Shown here: piece by piece, positions 17,621 through 26,026 of the stretch
Numbering within the stretch: the stretch's first letter is position 1
Layout: each line of letters begins with the position of its first letter
NCBI RefSeq assembly: GCF_900114565.1
Contig: NZ_FOTM01000003.1
Span: forward strand, 1-64,000
Origin: Leifsonia sp. CL147
Lineage (GTDB): Bacteria > Actinomycetota > Actinomycetes > Actinomycetales > Microbacteriaceae
Direction: 5' to 3'
DNA: 64,000 bases
Position numbers and translations under genes: made by a program
Notes under the pieces: model-generated
Database searches by the model: none
What the model was told of the DNA's origin: nothing
The model's input: only the letters and a program-made list of their open reading frames with translations

Positions 17621-18175
17621 ATGAACCCCACCCGCGGCATCCGTGCCACCATAACCCTGACCGTCGCCCTCACACTGACGGGCTGCGTCTACCTAGGAGG
17701 ACCCGTGCCCCATCCCGGCGTCAACACACCGTTTGACGGACTCTCCACCAAGACCAAACCCCAACTCCTCGACGAAACCCTCGAAAAGGCCCAAGCCGTC
17801 GCCCAACTCATCGGCGGTGAATGGCTCGATTCAGGGACTCCGCCGGTGGTTTTCGATCCTGCCAACCAGGAGCAACGAGATGCATGGGATTGGGGTCCCT
17901 GCGACAACGAGGCGACAACGGGCCAGTACGATGTCGCCGTGTGGCAAGACGCGGACCCGTCTGCCCGGTTCGATCCCGATGCTCTGACCGAGATGGTGCG
18001 CAGCTACTGGGAAGGGCTCGGCTACACGATCCGGCAGATCGGGCCGCCGGCCCTCGATGAGACCAGGGGCCGCTCCATCAACGTCGACCTTCCGCACGGC
18101 GCCGGGCTTCACTTCGCCGCCAGTACGAAAATCCTGGGGATCGCTGTACACAGCGAATGCGTGACCTGGGAGTGA
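17621..18175 (+). CDS. Lipoprotein, candidate immunity protein (copy 2)
   Basis: A 184-residue lipoprotein. The signal peptide is 1-21, lipobox LTGC has acylated Cys22, and a mixed alpha/beta domain follows with VRSYWEGLGYTIRQIGPP near 128-145. I do not recognise the family; the layout resembles small actinobacterial lipoproteins of the outer membrane leaflet. It is duplicated just after a putative secreted hydrolase, as immunity genes often are, so a role in neutralising that enzyme at the cell surface is inferred. No clear ribosome-binding site precedes the ATG. It converges with the GAP-family gene 6 bp away. Confidence 0.68.
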   Translation: MNPTRGIRATITLTVALTLTGCVYLGGPVPHPGVNTPFDGLSTKTKPQLLDETLEKAQAVAQLIGGEWLDSGTPPVVFDPANQEQRDAWDWGPCDNEATTGQYDVAVWQDADPSARFDPDALTEMVRSYWEGLGYTIRQIGPPALDETRGRSINVDLPHGAGLHFAASTKILGIAVHSECVTWE

Positions 18176-18181
18176 CTCCGC

Positions 18182-18772
18182 CTAGAAGCTGGCGATCCCT
18201 TTTCCGATGAGCTGCACTCCGAAGATGAGCAGCATCACAGCCATGACCGTCGCGTTGTTGTGGACGAGCCACTCGCGCAGGGCGGCGAGCGGCGCGCGCA
18301 TCTGTTCGGCGGCGACGAGATACGCGACGATCGGGATGCCGACCGAGAGGGCCGCGACGACGGTGTAGATCGCCACCACTCCAGCCGCCGCGCCGAAATC
18401 GAGTCCGGCCGAGGAGATCACGGCTCCTGCGGCGACCGCGAGAAGCAGGTTCTTCGGATTGACCGCGGCGAGGAGGAATCCGAGGACCAGCGCGCGGGCG
18501 GCCGTCATCGAGTCGATGGCGCCCATCCACGCGGGCAGTGCGGGTTCGTCACCGCCCCGTGGCCGGGAGCGCCACTGACGGAGCGCCAGGAGGAGCAGGA
18601 GGAGGCCGAGCACCAGTTCGATGGTCCCGGTGATCGGCTGGCTCGCGTTCGGGTCCTTCTCCGGGATGAGCGACGACAGCAGTATGAAGACGACGACGGC
18701 CACCACGATTCCCAGAAGCCAGCCGATCAGGAAGCCGACGCTGGAGCCCCGGGCCGTGGGCGACAGCAGCAT
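18182..18772 (-). CDS. GAP/Sap family membrane protein, N-terminus uncertain
   Basis: At least 196 residues with about five membrane segments, similar to the GAP (sulfolipid-1-addressing, LysE-like) family of small transporters; NPKNLLLA in the middle is typical. The first ATG/GTG/TTG is at 18772, but the open frame upstream encodes the missing first helix (IGQILPLALGIAISPIPIIA) that homologues begin with. The codon where MGQ is expected is ATC at 18839-18841, 4 nt after the stop of the AI-2E gene. The true product may therefore be 219 or more residues from a non-canonical start. Confidence 0.72.
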   Translation of the reverse strand: MLLSPTARGSSVGFLIGWLLGIVVAVVVFILLSSLIPEKDPNASQPITGTIELVLGLLLLLLALRQWRSRPRGGDEPALPAWMGAIDSMTAARALVLGFLLAAVNPKNLLLAVAAGAVISSAGLDFGAAAGVVAIYTVVAALSVGIPIVAYLVAAEQMRAPLAALREWLVHNNATVMAVMLLIFGVQLIGKGIASF

Positions 18773-18845
18773 CAGGATGGCCGCGATGATCGGGATGGGG
18801 CTGATCGCGATTCCGAGGGCCAGCGGAAGGATCTGCCCGATCGCG

Positions 18846-20081
18846 CTAGCCGTTTCGTCCTCCCTTCGCGCGATGCCGTTCGGTGCGACGCGCCTCCGAC
18901 TCGCTTCTCATCAGCTCCCGGGTGACGGCCAGGTCGCCGATCGCCGGCCGCCACCGCCGCGCGTGCGGATCGGAGTCGACGAGCACCGCCCGGGCCAGCA
19001 GCGTGAGCGGGATGGCCAGGATCGCGCCGATCGGCCCGAGCACGACCGCCCAGAACAGGACCGAGAAGAAGGTCAGCGTCTGGCTGAGGGCGACCGCGTT
19101 TCCGACCACCTTCGGCTGGACCACCGACTGGACGATCGCGTTGATGACGCCGTACACGATGATCACGGCGATCACCGTGCCCCAGCCGCCGGTCAGGTAA
19201 CCGAAGACGAGCGGCGGCACCAGCGCGATGAAGTAGCCGACGTTCGGGATGAAGCTGCACAGGAACGCCAGGATCGCCCACAGGAGCGGGGCCGGTACGC
19301 CCAGCAGCCACAGCGCGATGCCGTCGATGGCGCCCTGTGCGAGCCCGAGCAGCGTCGTGACGACCATGTAGCGACGGACGGAGTGCGCGAAACCGCTGAT
19401 CGCGAACACCAGGTTGGGTTGCGTCGGCTCCAGCTGCCGGAGCAGGGTGGGTGCGTACGCCGCGTCGGCGGGCATCAGGATGAGCATGGTCAGCACGATG
19501 ACCAGCAGCCCGACGATCCCGAGCGCGTTCCCCAGGGCACCGGAGAAGAACGACAGGAAACCGGCCGGATCGAACCCGGCCTTGATCTGCGCGACCTGGT
19601 CCGGCCCCACGCCGAGACTCTGCAGCCAGGAGGCGAACTGCGCGCCCGCCTGTTCGAGCTGGGGCTTGTAGTCGGGCAGCATCCCGATGAACTGGGCCGT
19701 TGCGATCCACAGGATCGCGATGAAACCGGCCAGCAGCGCGAACAGGGTGAGGCCGACGGCTCCGGTCGCGAGCCCCTGCGACGTGCCGTGCCGTTCCAGC
19801 CAGACCCGTACCGGCTGGGCGCAGATCGTGAGCACCAGGGCCAGGAGGGCCGGGGCGAGGATGTTGCCGATCGCCGCCATCCCGAAGGAGACCACCACCG
19901 CAGCGGCGAGTCCGAGCAGGATGCGTACGCCGCGTCCCAGGGCGCCCGCGGACTGCTCCGCGTCAGGGCCGGGCGGAGCGGAGGGCTCCGCCCGGCGAGA
20001 CCTGCTGCCGCCGAGCAGGCGGCGGAGCGGGCCCGGTCGCGGAGCGGGCTGCTCCGTCGCGCTCGGCATCGGGTCGGTCAC
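18846..20081 (-). CDS. AI-2E family transporter (PerM/YdiK-like)
   Basis: A 411-residue membrane protein with about eight helices. It has the family's central soluble loop, here between about 130 and 180, the FIPNVGYFIALVPP segment and QPKVVGNAVALSQTLTFFS. The family exports varied solutes; the AI-2 label is historical. The head is Pro/Arg-rich and cytoplasmic. Start GTG 20081 is adopted, with ATG 20069 possible. Its stop lies 4 nt before the expected first codon of the GAP-family gene, so the two are probably one operon. Confidence 0.85.
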   Translation of the reverse strand: MTDPMPSATEQPAPRPGPLRRLLGGSRSRRAEPSAPPGPDAEQSAGALGRGVRILLGLAAAVVVSFGMAAIGNILAPALLALVLTICAQPVRVWLERHGTSQGLATGAVGLTLFALLAGFIAILWIATAQFIGMLPDYKPQLEQAGAQFASWLQSLGVGPDQVAQIKAGFDPAGFLSFFSGALGNALGIVGLLVIVLTMLILMPADAAYAPTLLRQLEPTQPNLVFAISGFAHSVRRYMVVTTLLGLAQGAIDGIALWLLGVPAPLLWAILAFLCSFIPNVGYFIALVPPLVFGYLTGGWGTVIAVIIVYGVINAIVQSVVQPKVVGNAVALSQTLTFFSVLFWAVVLGPIGAILAIPLTLLARAVLVDSDPHARRWRPAIGDLAVTRELMRSESEARRTERHRAKGGRNG

Positions 20082-20103
20082 GACGATCGCCGGACCGCTG
20101 CGC

Positions 20104-20553
20104 TCAGACCGTCGGCGCTGCCGGCGGCGGCGTCGACGGGCCCGCGGCGTACCGGCCTGCAGGTGCGGTCTGGCCGGACAGCGCGCGCGCCTTCAGCTGG
20201 GCGAACTCTTCGGGCGTGATGGCTCCGGCATCCACGAGCGCCTTCGCTTTGGCGATCTCGTCGGCGGGGCCGGCCGCGGCGACCTGACGGATGTAGTCGT
20301 CGGTCGCGCTCTGCGCGCGCTGCGACTCCCTCTGGCTGCGCTCCGCCATTCCGGCTCCGCGGGCGATCAGGTACACCAGTGCGGTCAGGAACGGCACGAA
20401 GAGGAGGAAGATGATCCAGATTGCCTTCCACCACCCGTTGAGCTTGCGGTCACGGAACAGGTCGCCGATGATCGCGAACAGAGCGAACAGATAGGCCACG
20501 AAGGCGAAGCTCCAGAAGAAGAGCCAGATGACGGTCCAGAAGTTCCAGTCCAT
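20104..20553 (-). CDS. PLDc_N/SHOCT-type membrane protein
   Basis: A 149-residue protein with two N-terminal membrane helices (about 8-30 and 40-62) in the pattern of the phospholipase D N-terminal domain (WWKAIWIIFLLFVPFLTALV). The C-terminal helical SHOCT motif reads [20 protein letters not shown], followed by a Pro/Ala tail. The family is of unknown function, perhaps an oligomerisation or stress-related module. ATG 20553 has AGAGGAAAT at normal spacing. It precedes the AI-2E gene by 22 bp on the same strand. Confidence 0.82.
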   Translation of the reverse strand: MDWNFWTVIWLFFWSFAFVAYLFALFAIIGDLFRDRKLNGWWKAIWIIFLLFVPFLTALVYLIARGAGMAERSQRESQRAQSATDDYIRQVAAAGPADEIAKAKALVDAGAITPEEFAQLKARALSGQTAPAGRYAAGPSTPPPAAPTV

Positions 20554-20729
20554 GGTCGGATTTCCTCTCTCGACGTCCGGCTCGACGAGCCTGACGTGCG
20601 CTGAGAGTAGACCCGCCGGTCGACGTGCGGATAGACACCGGGGCGACCGGTCCGGCCCCCCGCACGCTCGGGCCGCCCGGACGCCACGACGGCCCGGACG
20701 CCACGACCGCCCGACCTCCGGAGAGCAGA

Positions 20730-21608
20730 TCAGCACAGCGCGTCGAGCTGCGCGGTGAGGCCGTCGACGATCTCCGACGCGAGGAACCCCACGCGGCCGA
20801 GGCGCTCGCTCAGTGCATCGCCCGCGGCGGTGTGGAGGTACGTTCCCCAGACCGCCGCCTGAAGCGGTTCCGCGCCTCGGGCGGCGAGACCCGTGATCGC
20901 TCCGGCGAGGGCGTCGCCGCTGCCGGAAGTGCCCAGGCCCGCGTCGCCGTCGCGGTCCGCCAGCAGGCGTCCGTCGGGGGAGGCCACGCGACCGAAGCAG
21001 GAGACGACGGCGCGATACCGGTGCGCGAGCTCCACCGTGTCCGCCCCGAGGTCGTCCGGCTCGCGCCCGAGCAGCCGTCTCGCCTCCTCGAGGTTCGGGG
21101 TGAGGATGCGCGGACCGTCGCCCGCGAGCCGCGGGTGCCCGGCGAGGACGCCCAGCGCGAAGGCGTCGAGGACGAGGACCGTGTCGCGACCGATCGCTCG
21201 CGCCGCTCGCGGAAGCAGCCGCGCCGTCTCGGTGGGGTCGTCCAGCCCCGGCCCGATGAGCACCGCATCCGCGCCGGCCAGGTCCCGGGATGCGTCGCGG
21301 ATCCCGGCGCCGCGGACGCTTCCGGTGGAGGTCATGGTGAGCGGGACGACGCCGGACTCCGGAAGCGCGACGGCCACCTGCGCCGCCACGGACGCACTCA
21401 CGGCGAGCGTCAGGCGTCCGGCGCCGACGCGCAGCGCCGCCCGGCCGGCGAGCAGAGCCGCGCCGGGGGAGCGGAGTGCACCGCCGACCACCACGACCTC
21501 CCCCCGCGTCTTCTTGGTGCCGGCGGGCTCCGGGAGCGGCCACCCGCGCAGCAGTTCCGGTGTCACCCGCTCGGCGACCGGATGGGCGTCGCGTCGCCGT
21601 TCACGCAT
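20730..21608 (-). CDS. nnrD: ADP-dependent NAD(P)H-hydrate dehydratase
   Basis: A 292-residue ribokinase-like protein of the YjeF C-terminal family. It repairs hydrated NAD(P)H (S-form NADHX) using ADP. Visible motifs are the substrate-side GEVVVVGGALRSPGAALL, ILTPNLEEARRLLG, and the nucleotide site TSGSGDALAGAI with the catalytic Asp. The epimerase half (YjeF_N) is not fused, so it must be separate. The start overlaps the stop of the histidine phosphatase gene by 8 bp, implying translational coupling. Confidence 0.9.
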   Translation of the reverse strand: MRERRRDAHPVAERVTPELLRGWPLPEPAGTKKTRGEVVVVGGALRSPGAALLAGRAALRVGAGRLTLAVSASVAAQVAVALPESGVVPLTMTSTGSVRGAGIRDASRDLAGADAVLIGPGLDDPTETARLLPRAARAIGRDTVLVLDAFALGVLAGHPRLAGDGPRILTPNLEEARRLLGREPDDLGADTVELAHRYRAVVSCFGRVASPDGRLLADRDGDAGLGTSGSGDALAGAITGLAARGAEPLQAAVWGTYLHTAAGDALSERLGRVGFLASEIVDGLTAQLDALC

Positions 21609-22314
21609 CCGCTCGCGCCTCCCCGGGGTGCTCGGTCGCCGGGAGCCCGGCGGCGGCGAGGTGCGCGTCGTCGGCGAACGTGTGGAGGCTCCAGTCGCGT
21701 CCGTCGAATCGCAGCTCCGTGATCGACGCGTTCGCGATCGGATGCGTCAGCAGGTGCTCGGCGAGCTGGGCCTCCGTCATCCGCAGCATCACGTAGAGGA
21801 ACAGGCTGACCACGGCGTCGTGCGCGAAGACGACGACGGTCCCGTCCGGGTCGCCCGGCACATCGCGCAGGAAGGACCGCAGGCGCAGCGCCACGTCCGT
21901 CCAGGCCTCGCCGCCCGGCGGCCGGTAGTAGAACTTGCCCGTCCACCGCCGCCGTTCGGCCTCCAGCGGCAGCCGGCGCTCCACCCCGACCGCCGTCAGC
22001 CGGTCCAGGATGCCGAGCTCGCGGTCGCGCAGGCGCTCGTCGATCCGGAGGATCACGTCCGCGCCGAGCGCGAGCTGCGCGGTCTCGACGGCACGGCGGT
22101 ACGGCGAGCTGTACACGACGGCGTCCCGGGGGAGGACGTCCCGCAGGCGGGCGCCCAGCGCACCGGCCTGCAGCTCGCCCAGCGACGAGAGGGTGACGTC
22201 CGCATCCCGGGCCTCGACGGGGATCACGTCCACGTTGGCCGCCTCCGCGGCGGCCGCCGCGACGTTCGCCGTGCTCTCGCCGTGACGGATCAGAAGCAGG
22301 GTGCGAGCGGTCAT
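21601..22314 (-). CDS. Histidine phosphatase family protein
   Basis: A 237-residue member of the phosphoglycerate mutase-like histidine phosphatase superfamily. The catalytic RHGE is at residues 10-13 (LLLIRHGES). Further motifs are YSSPYRRAVETA and VVVFAHDAV. The loop after RHGE is longer and Ala-rich. Substrate cannot be told; relatives act on sugar phosphates or signalling nucleotides. ATG 22314 is chosen as the first codon of the conserved N-terminus. It is the first gene of a pair with nnrD. Confidence 0.85.
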   Translation of the reverse strand: MTARTLLLIRHGESTANVAAAAAEAANVDVIPVEARDADVTLSSLGELQAGALGARLRDVLPRDAVVYSSPYRRAVETAQLALGADVILRIDERLRDRELGILDRLTAVGVERRLPLEAERRRWTGKFYYRPPGGEAWTDVALRLRSFLRDVPGDPDGTVVVFAHDAVVSLFLYVMLRMTEAQLAEHLLTHPIANASITELRFDGRDWSLHTFADDAHLAAAGLPATEHPGEARADA

Positions 22315-22436
22315 GCTCAGGACTGTACGCTCGCGTCCCGGGCAGTGGAGCCGGTGCTCTCGGCGAAGGATCGGGTGCCGAGACCGGCAGGCGGGGCTAC
22401 GATGTGCGGCGCCGCATCCCACGAGAGGACCAGCCC

Positions 22437-23245
22437 ATGCCCGCACTGACCGACACCTTCACGCTCTCCAACGGCGTCGCCATCCCGAAGATCGGATTCG
22501 GCACCTGGCAGATCCCGGAGGGCTCGCAGACCTACGACTCGGTTCGCACGGCGCTGGATGCCGGCTACCGGCATATCGACACGGCGCGCGCCTACGGCAA
22601 CGAGGCGAGCGTCGGGCGTGCGGTGCGCGACAGCGGAATCCCGCGGGAGGACATCTTCATCACCACGAAGTGCCCGGCCGAGGTGAAGGACGAGGACGGT
22701 GCCCGTCACGCCTTCGAGCGTTCCACCGCGCTGCTCGACCTGGGGCCGATCGATCTGTACCTCATCCACGCACCGTGGCCGTGGACCGCGATCGCCGCGC
22801 CGGCAACATCGAGGTCTGGAAGGTCTTCGAGGAGCTGTACGAGGAGGGACGCACCCGTTCGATCGGCGTCAGCAACTTCGACGTGGCCGATCTGGAGTCG
22901 CTGCTCGGCGCCGCGGAAGTGGTGCCCCACGCGAACCAGATCCGCTGGTTCGTGGGGAACACCCAGCGGGAGACGACCGCCTTCTGCGGGGAGCGCGACA
23001 TCCTCGTGGAGGGCTACTCGCCTCTCGCGACCGGACGACTGCTCGGCAACCGCGACATCGCCGTGATCGCCGAGAAGTACGGCAGGTCGGTCGCGCAGGT
23101 GAGCATCCGGTACCTGCTGGAGAAGGACATCCTGCCGCTGCCGAAGTCCACCACCCCTGGCCGCATCCAGGAGAACGCCGACGTCGACTTCGAGCTGTCG
23201 GCCGAGGACGTGGCAGCTCTGGACGCGCTCGACACCCGGGAGTAG
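22437..23245 (+). pseudogene. Aldo/keto reductase, frameshifted
   Basis: The first part (from ATG 22437, GAGAGGA upstream) encodes the start of an NADPH-dependent aldo/keto reductase: GFGTWQIP, the catalytic Asp and Tyr in HIDTARAYGNE, ITTKCP and DLYLIHAPWPW. The frame then shifts at about 22775-22805, and the rest of the protein continues in another frame: GNIEVWKVFEE, IGVSNF, LPLPKSTTPGRI. Homologues have about ten residues between PWPW and GNIE that are disturbed here, so a short deletion is likely. The gene is inactive unless this is a sequencing error. Confidence 0.82.
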
Positions 23246-23293
23246 CCGGGAGGCCGGCGGCAGCGGGAATATGCACGGCCCTCCAGCGTTGAA

Positions 23294-23314
23294 GTTGAGT
23301 GCAAACGGCTCAAC
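23294..23314. promoter_or_regulatory. HAIR-like HspR operator
   Basis: GTTGAGT-N7-GCTCAAC matches the HspR-associated inverted repeat (CTTGAGT-N7-ACTCAAG) in layout and in 11 of 14 arm positions. The arms extend to AAGTTGAG/CTCAACTT (23292-23316). It sits 20 bp before the start of the Clp ATPase, where HspR repression is known for clpB in related actinobacteria. Confidence 0.7.
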
Positions 23315-23334
23315 TTTGAGAAACAGGAGATCAC

Positions 23335-25878
23335 GTGCCTGACAACTTCACTCCCGACGGTGACAGCGCCAACTCGTTCGACGAGTTCCTCGCGCGCTAT
23401 CTCGCGGGGGAGCGCGCGCGCAACGCGCGCTCCATCGACATCAGCCGGTTCCTCAGCCGGCGCACCCAGGAGCTGCTCGCCGAAGCCGGACGCTTCGCGC
23501 TCGAGCACGGACACAGCGAGCTCGACGCGCTCCATGTCCTTCGGGTGATGGCCGCACAGGAGCCCGCCGCCGATGCCATGCGCCGCATCGGCGTCGACCC
23601 CGAGCGGGTCGCGCAGGCCGCCGAGTCGCGCCTGCCCGCCCGAGGCGACGAGATCCACGCGGACGGCGCCTCCATCACGGCTTCTCTGCAGCGTGCGCTG
23701 TTCCACGCCTACCAGGTGGCGCAGGCCTCCGGATCCACCTACATCGACCCCGAGCACCTGTTCTTCGCGCTCGTGATCGGCCGGGACGCGCCGGCCGGCC
23801 GCGTGCTGCAGTCCGCCGGCGTGACGCCGGAGGCGCTGACCGAGGCGATGCGTGAGAGCGCGACGGTCGGCGCAGGGCGGCCGGAGGAGCCGTCCGCCGC
23901 ATCCGGTTCGCAGACGCCGATGCTCGACCGGTTCGGCACCGATCTGACGGCGCTCGCGCGTGACGGCAGCCTCGACCCGGTCATCGGCCGCCTCGACGAG
24001 ATCGACCAGACGGTCGAGATCCTCTCCCGCCGCACGAAGAACAACCCGGTGCTGGTCGGCGAGGCGGGCGTCGGGAAGACCGCCATCGTGGAGGGCCTCG
24101 CCCGCGCCATCGTGGCCGGCGACGTGCCCGAGCAGCTGCAGGACAAGAAGGTCGTCGCGCTCGACCTCGCCGGGATGGTCGCCGGCACCTGGTACCGCGG
24201 CGACTTCGAGGAGCGGCTCACGAAGCTGATGGATGAGATCAGTGCGGGCAAGGACGAGCTGATCGTCTTCGTCGACGAGCTGCACACCGTGGTCGGCGCC
24301 GGAGGGTCCGGCGAGTCCGGCGGCATGGACGCGGGCAACATCCTGAAGCCCCGCCTGGCCCGCGGCGATCTGCACTTGGTGGGGGCGACGACTCTGAAGG
24401 AGTACCGCCGCATCGAGAAGGACCCGGCTCTGGAGCGCCGCTTCCAGCCGGTGACCGTCGGCGAGCCCTCCGTCGAGGACGCCGTGCTCATCCTGGACGG
24501 GCTGCGTCCCGCGTACGAGGATCACCACGGCGTGCGCTACACCGAGGACGCCATCCGCGCCGCGGTGGAGCTCTCCGACCGCTACATCTCCGACCGATTC
24601 CTGCCGGACAAGGCGATCGACCTGATCGACCAGGCCGGCGCCCGCCTGCGCCTGTCGCTCGGGAAGAAGGCGGACTCGTCCGCCCTGATGGAGCGCCTGG
24701 CCACCCTCGAGTCCGAGAAGAACGCGGCTGTCGCGTCCGAGCACTACGAGGAGGCGTCGCGGCTGCGCGACGAGATCGAAGCGGTCCAGCACTCGCTCGA
24801 CGGGCTGACGACGGCCCCCCGAGTGGATGCCGTGGTCGGCGAGCCGGAGATCGCCGCGATCGTGTCGCGCGCGACGGGCATCCCGGTGTCGCGCATCGGT
24901 CAGGCCGACCGTGAGCGGCTCGCCCGGCTGGAGTCCGAGCTTCACGAGCGCGTCATCGGGCAGGACGACGCGGTCGCCGCCGTTGCGAAGGCGGTGCGCC
25001 GCAACCGCACAGGCCTCGGCGACGAGCGCCGGCCGGTCGGCAGCTTCCTCTTCCTCGGGCCGACGGGCGTGGGCAAGACGGAACTCGCGAAGTCGCTCGC
25101 CGCATCCCTCTTCGGTTCGGAGAAGGCCATGCTGCGCTTCGACATGAGCGAGTTCGGCGAGCGCCACACCGTCGCCCGCCTGGTCGGCGCCCCTCCCGGA
25201 TACGTCGGCTACGACGAGGCCGGTCAGCTGACCGAGCGCGTTCGCCGCAACCCGTACTCGGTGATCCTGTTCGATGAGATCGAGAAGGCGCACCCGGACG
25301 TGTTCAACCTGCTGCTGCAGGTGCTCGACGACGGACGCCTCACCGACGGCCAGGGCCGGACGGTCGACTTCCGCAACACGGTCGTCATCATGACCTCCAA
25401 CCTCGGCTCGGAGTTCCTGGCTTCGCGCAGCGGTGCCCTCGGCTTCGTGCCGGCCGGCTCGGACGGCTTCGCCTCCGAGAAGGACATCCGCGACCGCGTC
25501 ATGGGCAAGCTCCGCGAGGCCATGCGTCCGGAGTTCCTGAACCGCATCGACGAGATCGTGCTGTTCCGGAAGCTCGACGCCGAGCAGCTGCGCGACATCG
25601 TGCGCCTGCTGCTGGACGCGACGGCAGCCCGCCTGTCCGCCCGCGACATCGCCTTCGAGGCGACGGATGCGGCGGTCGCCTGGATCGCGGACACCGGCTA
25701 CGAGCCCGAATACGGCGCCCGGCCCCTGCGCCGCGTGATCCAGCGCGAGGTGGACGACCGGATCGCCGAGCTGATGGTCAGCGGCGAGCTGGCCGAGGGC
25801 GGCCGGGTGACCGTGGATGCGGCCTCCGGCGACCTGCGCGTCGCCGCGGCCCCCGCATCCCTCCCGGTCGCTGCGTAA
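23335..25878 (+). CDS. Two-domain Clp/Hsp100 AAA+ ATPase (ClpC/ClpB-like)
   Basis: An 847-residue Hsp100 protein. It has an N-terminal Clp_N repeat pair (about 45-185), a first AAA+ module with GEAGVGKT (about 241-248) and a short UVR-like coiled segment YEEASRLRDEIEA. The second module carries GPTGVGKT (about 575-582), and a ClpB_D2 tail follows. The middle domain is too short for classical ClpB, so it is closer to ClpC or ClpE, but a ClpP-binding loop was not established. It unfolds proteins for refolding or proteolysis. GTG 23335 follows AGGAG. The HAIR-like box implies heat-shock control. Confidence 0.88.
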   Translation: MPDNFTPDGDSANSFDEFLARYLAGERARNARSIDISRFLSRRTQELLAEAGRFALEHGHSELDALHVLRVMAAQEPAADAMRRIGVDPERVAQAAESRLPARGDEIHADGASITASLQRALFHAYQVAQASGSTYIDPEHLFFALVIGRDAPAGRVLQSAGVTPEALTEAMRESATVGAGRPEEPSAASGSQTPMLDRFGTDLTALARDGSLDPVIGRLDEIDQTVEILSRRTKNNPVLVGEAGVGKTAIVEGLARAIVAGDVPEQLQDKKVVALDLAGMVAGTWYRGDFEERLTKLMDEISAGKDELIVFVDELHTVVGAGGSGESGGMDAGNILKPRLARGDLHLVGATTLKEYRRIEKDPALERRFQPVTVGEPSVEDAVLILDGLRPAYEDHHGVRYTEDAIRAAVELSDRYISDRFLPDKAIDLIDQAGARLRLSLGKKADSSALMERLATLESEKNAAVASEHYEEASRLRDEIEAVQHSLDGLTTAPRVDAVVGEPEIAAIVSRATGIPVSRIGQADRERLARLESELHERVIGQDDAVAAVAKAVRRNRTGLGDERRPVGSFLFLGPTGVGKTELAKSLAASLFGSEKAMLRFDMSEFGERHTVARLVGAPPGYVGYDEAGQLTERVRRNPYSVILFDEIEKAHPDVFNLLLQVLDDGRLTDGQGRTVDFRNTVVIMTSNLGSEFLASRSGALGFVPAGSDGFASEKDIRDRVMGKLREAMRPEFLNRIDEIVLFRKLDAEQLRDIVRLLLDATAARLSARDIAFEATDAAVAWIADTGYEPEYGARPLRRVIQREVDDRIAELMVSGELAEGGRVTVDAASGDLRVAAAPASLPVAA

Positions 25879-25894
25879 CCGCTCGCGCCCTTCC

Positions 25895-25928
25895 ACGGCG
25901 CCGGTCCTGCTCTCAGGACCGGCGCCGT
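25895..25928 (+). terminator. Intrinsic-type hairpin after the Clp ATPase gene
   Basis: ACGGCGCCGGTCCTG (25895-25909) pairs perfectly with 25914-25928 around a 4-nt loop, 16 bp after the stop codon. This is a strong 15-bp stem. No U-run follows; instead 10-bp tandem repeats begin. Confidence 0.75.
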
Positions 25929-25960
25929 CGCGCGCCGTCGCGCGCCGTCGCGCGCCGTTG
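25921..25960. repeat. Four 10-bp tandem repeats (cgcgccgtcg type)
   Basis: Four consecutive copies of a CGCGCCGTCG-like decamer overlap the right arm of the terminator hairpin and end just before the 28-bp palindrome at 25965. Probably replication slippage on the hairpin arm. Confidence 0.75.
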
Positions 25961-25964
25961 CGCA

Positions 25965-26026
25965 ATCGGCTGGTCCCAACACGCCGTATCGCCTATCCGC
26001 GATACGGCGTGTTGGGACCAGCCGAT
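25965..26026. repeat. Perfect 28-bp intergenic palindrome (family 2)
   Basis: Arms 25965-25992 and 25999-26026 match perfectly over 28 bp with a 6-nt loop CTATCC. The arm sequence is unrelated to the palindromes at 1038, 13166 and 36977. The 298-bp gap between the Clp and penicillin-binding protein genes holds this, the terminator hairpin, the decamer repeats and a small hairpin at 26151; no gene was seen. Confidence 0.9.

Noticed and set aside
22775-22805. Programmed ribosomal frameshift in the aldo/keto reductase
   Set aside because: No slippery sequence or pseudoknot signal, and residues around the junction do not match the family.
23014-25965. A nearly 1000-codon open frame on the minus strand
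   Set aside because: It lies opposite the Clp ATPase, has no conserved protein features, and results from high GC at codon position 3.
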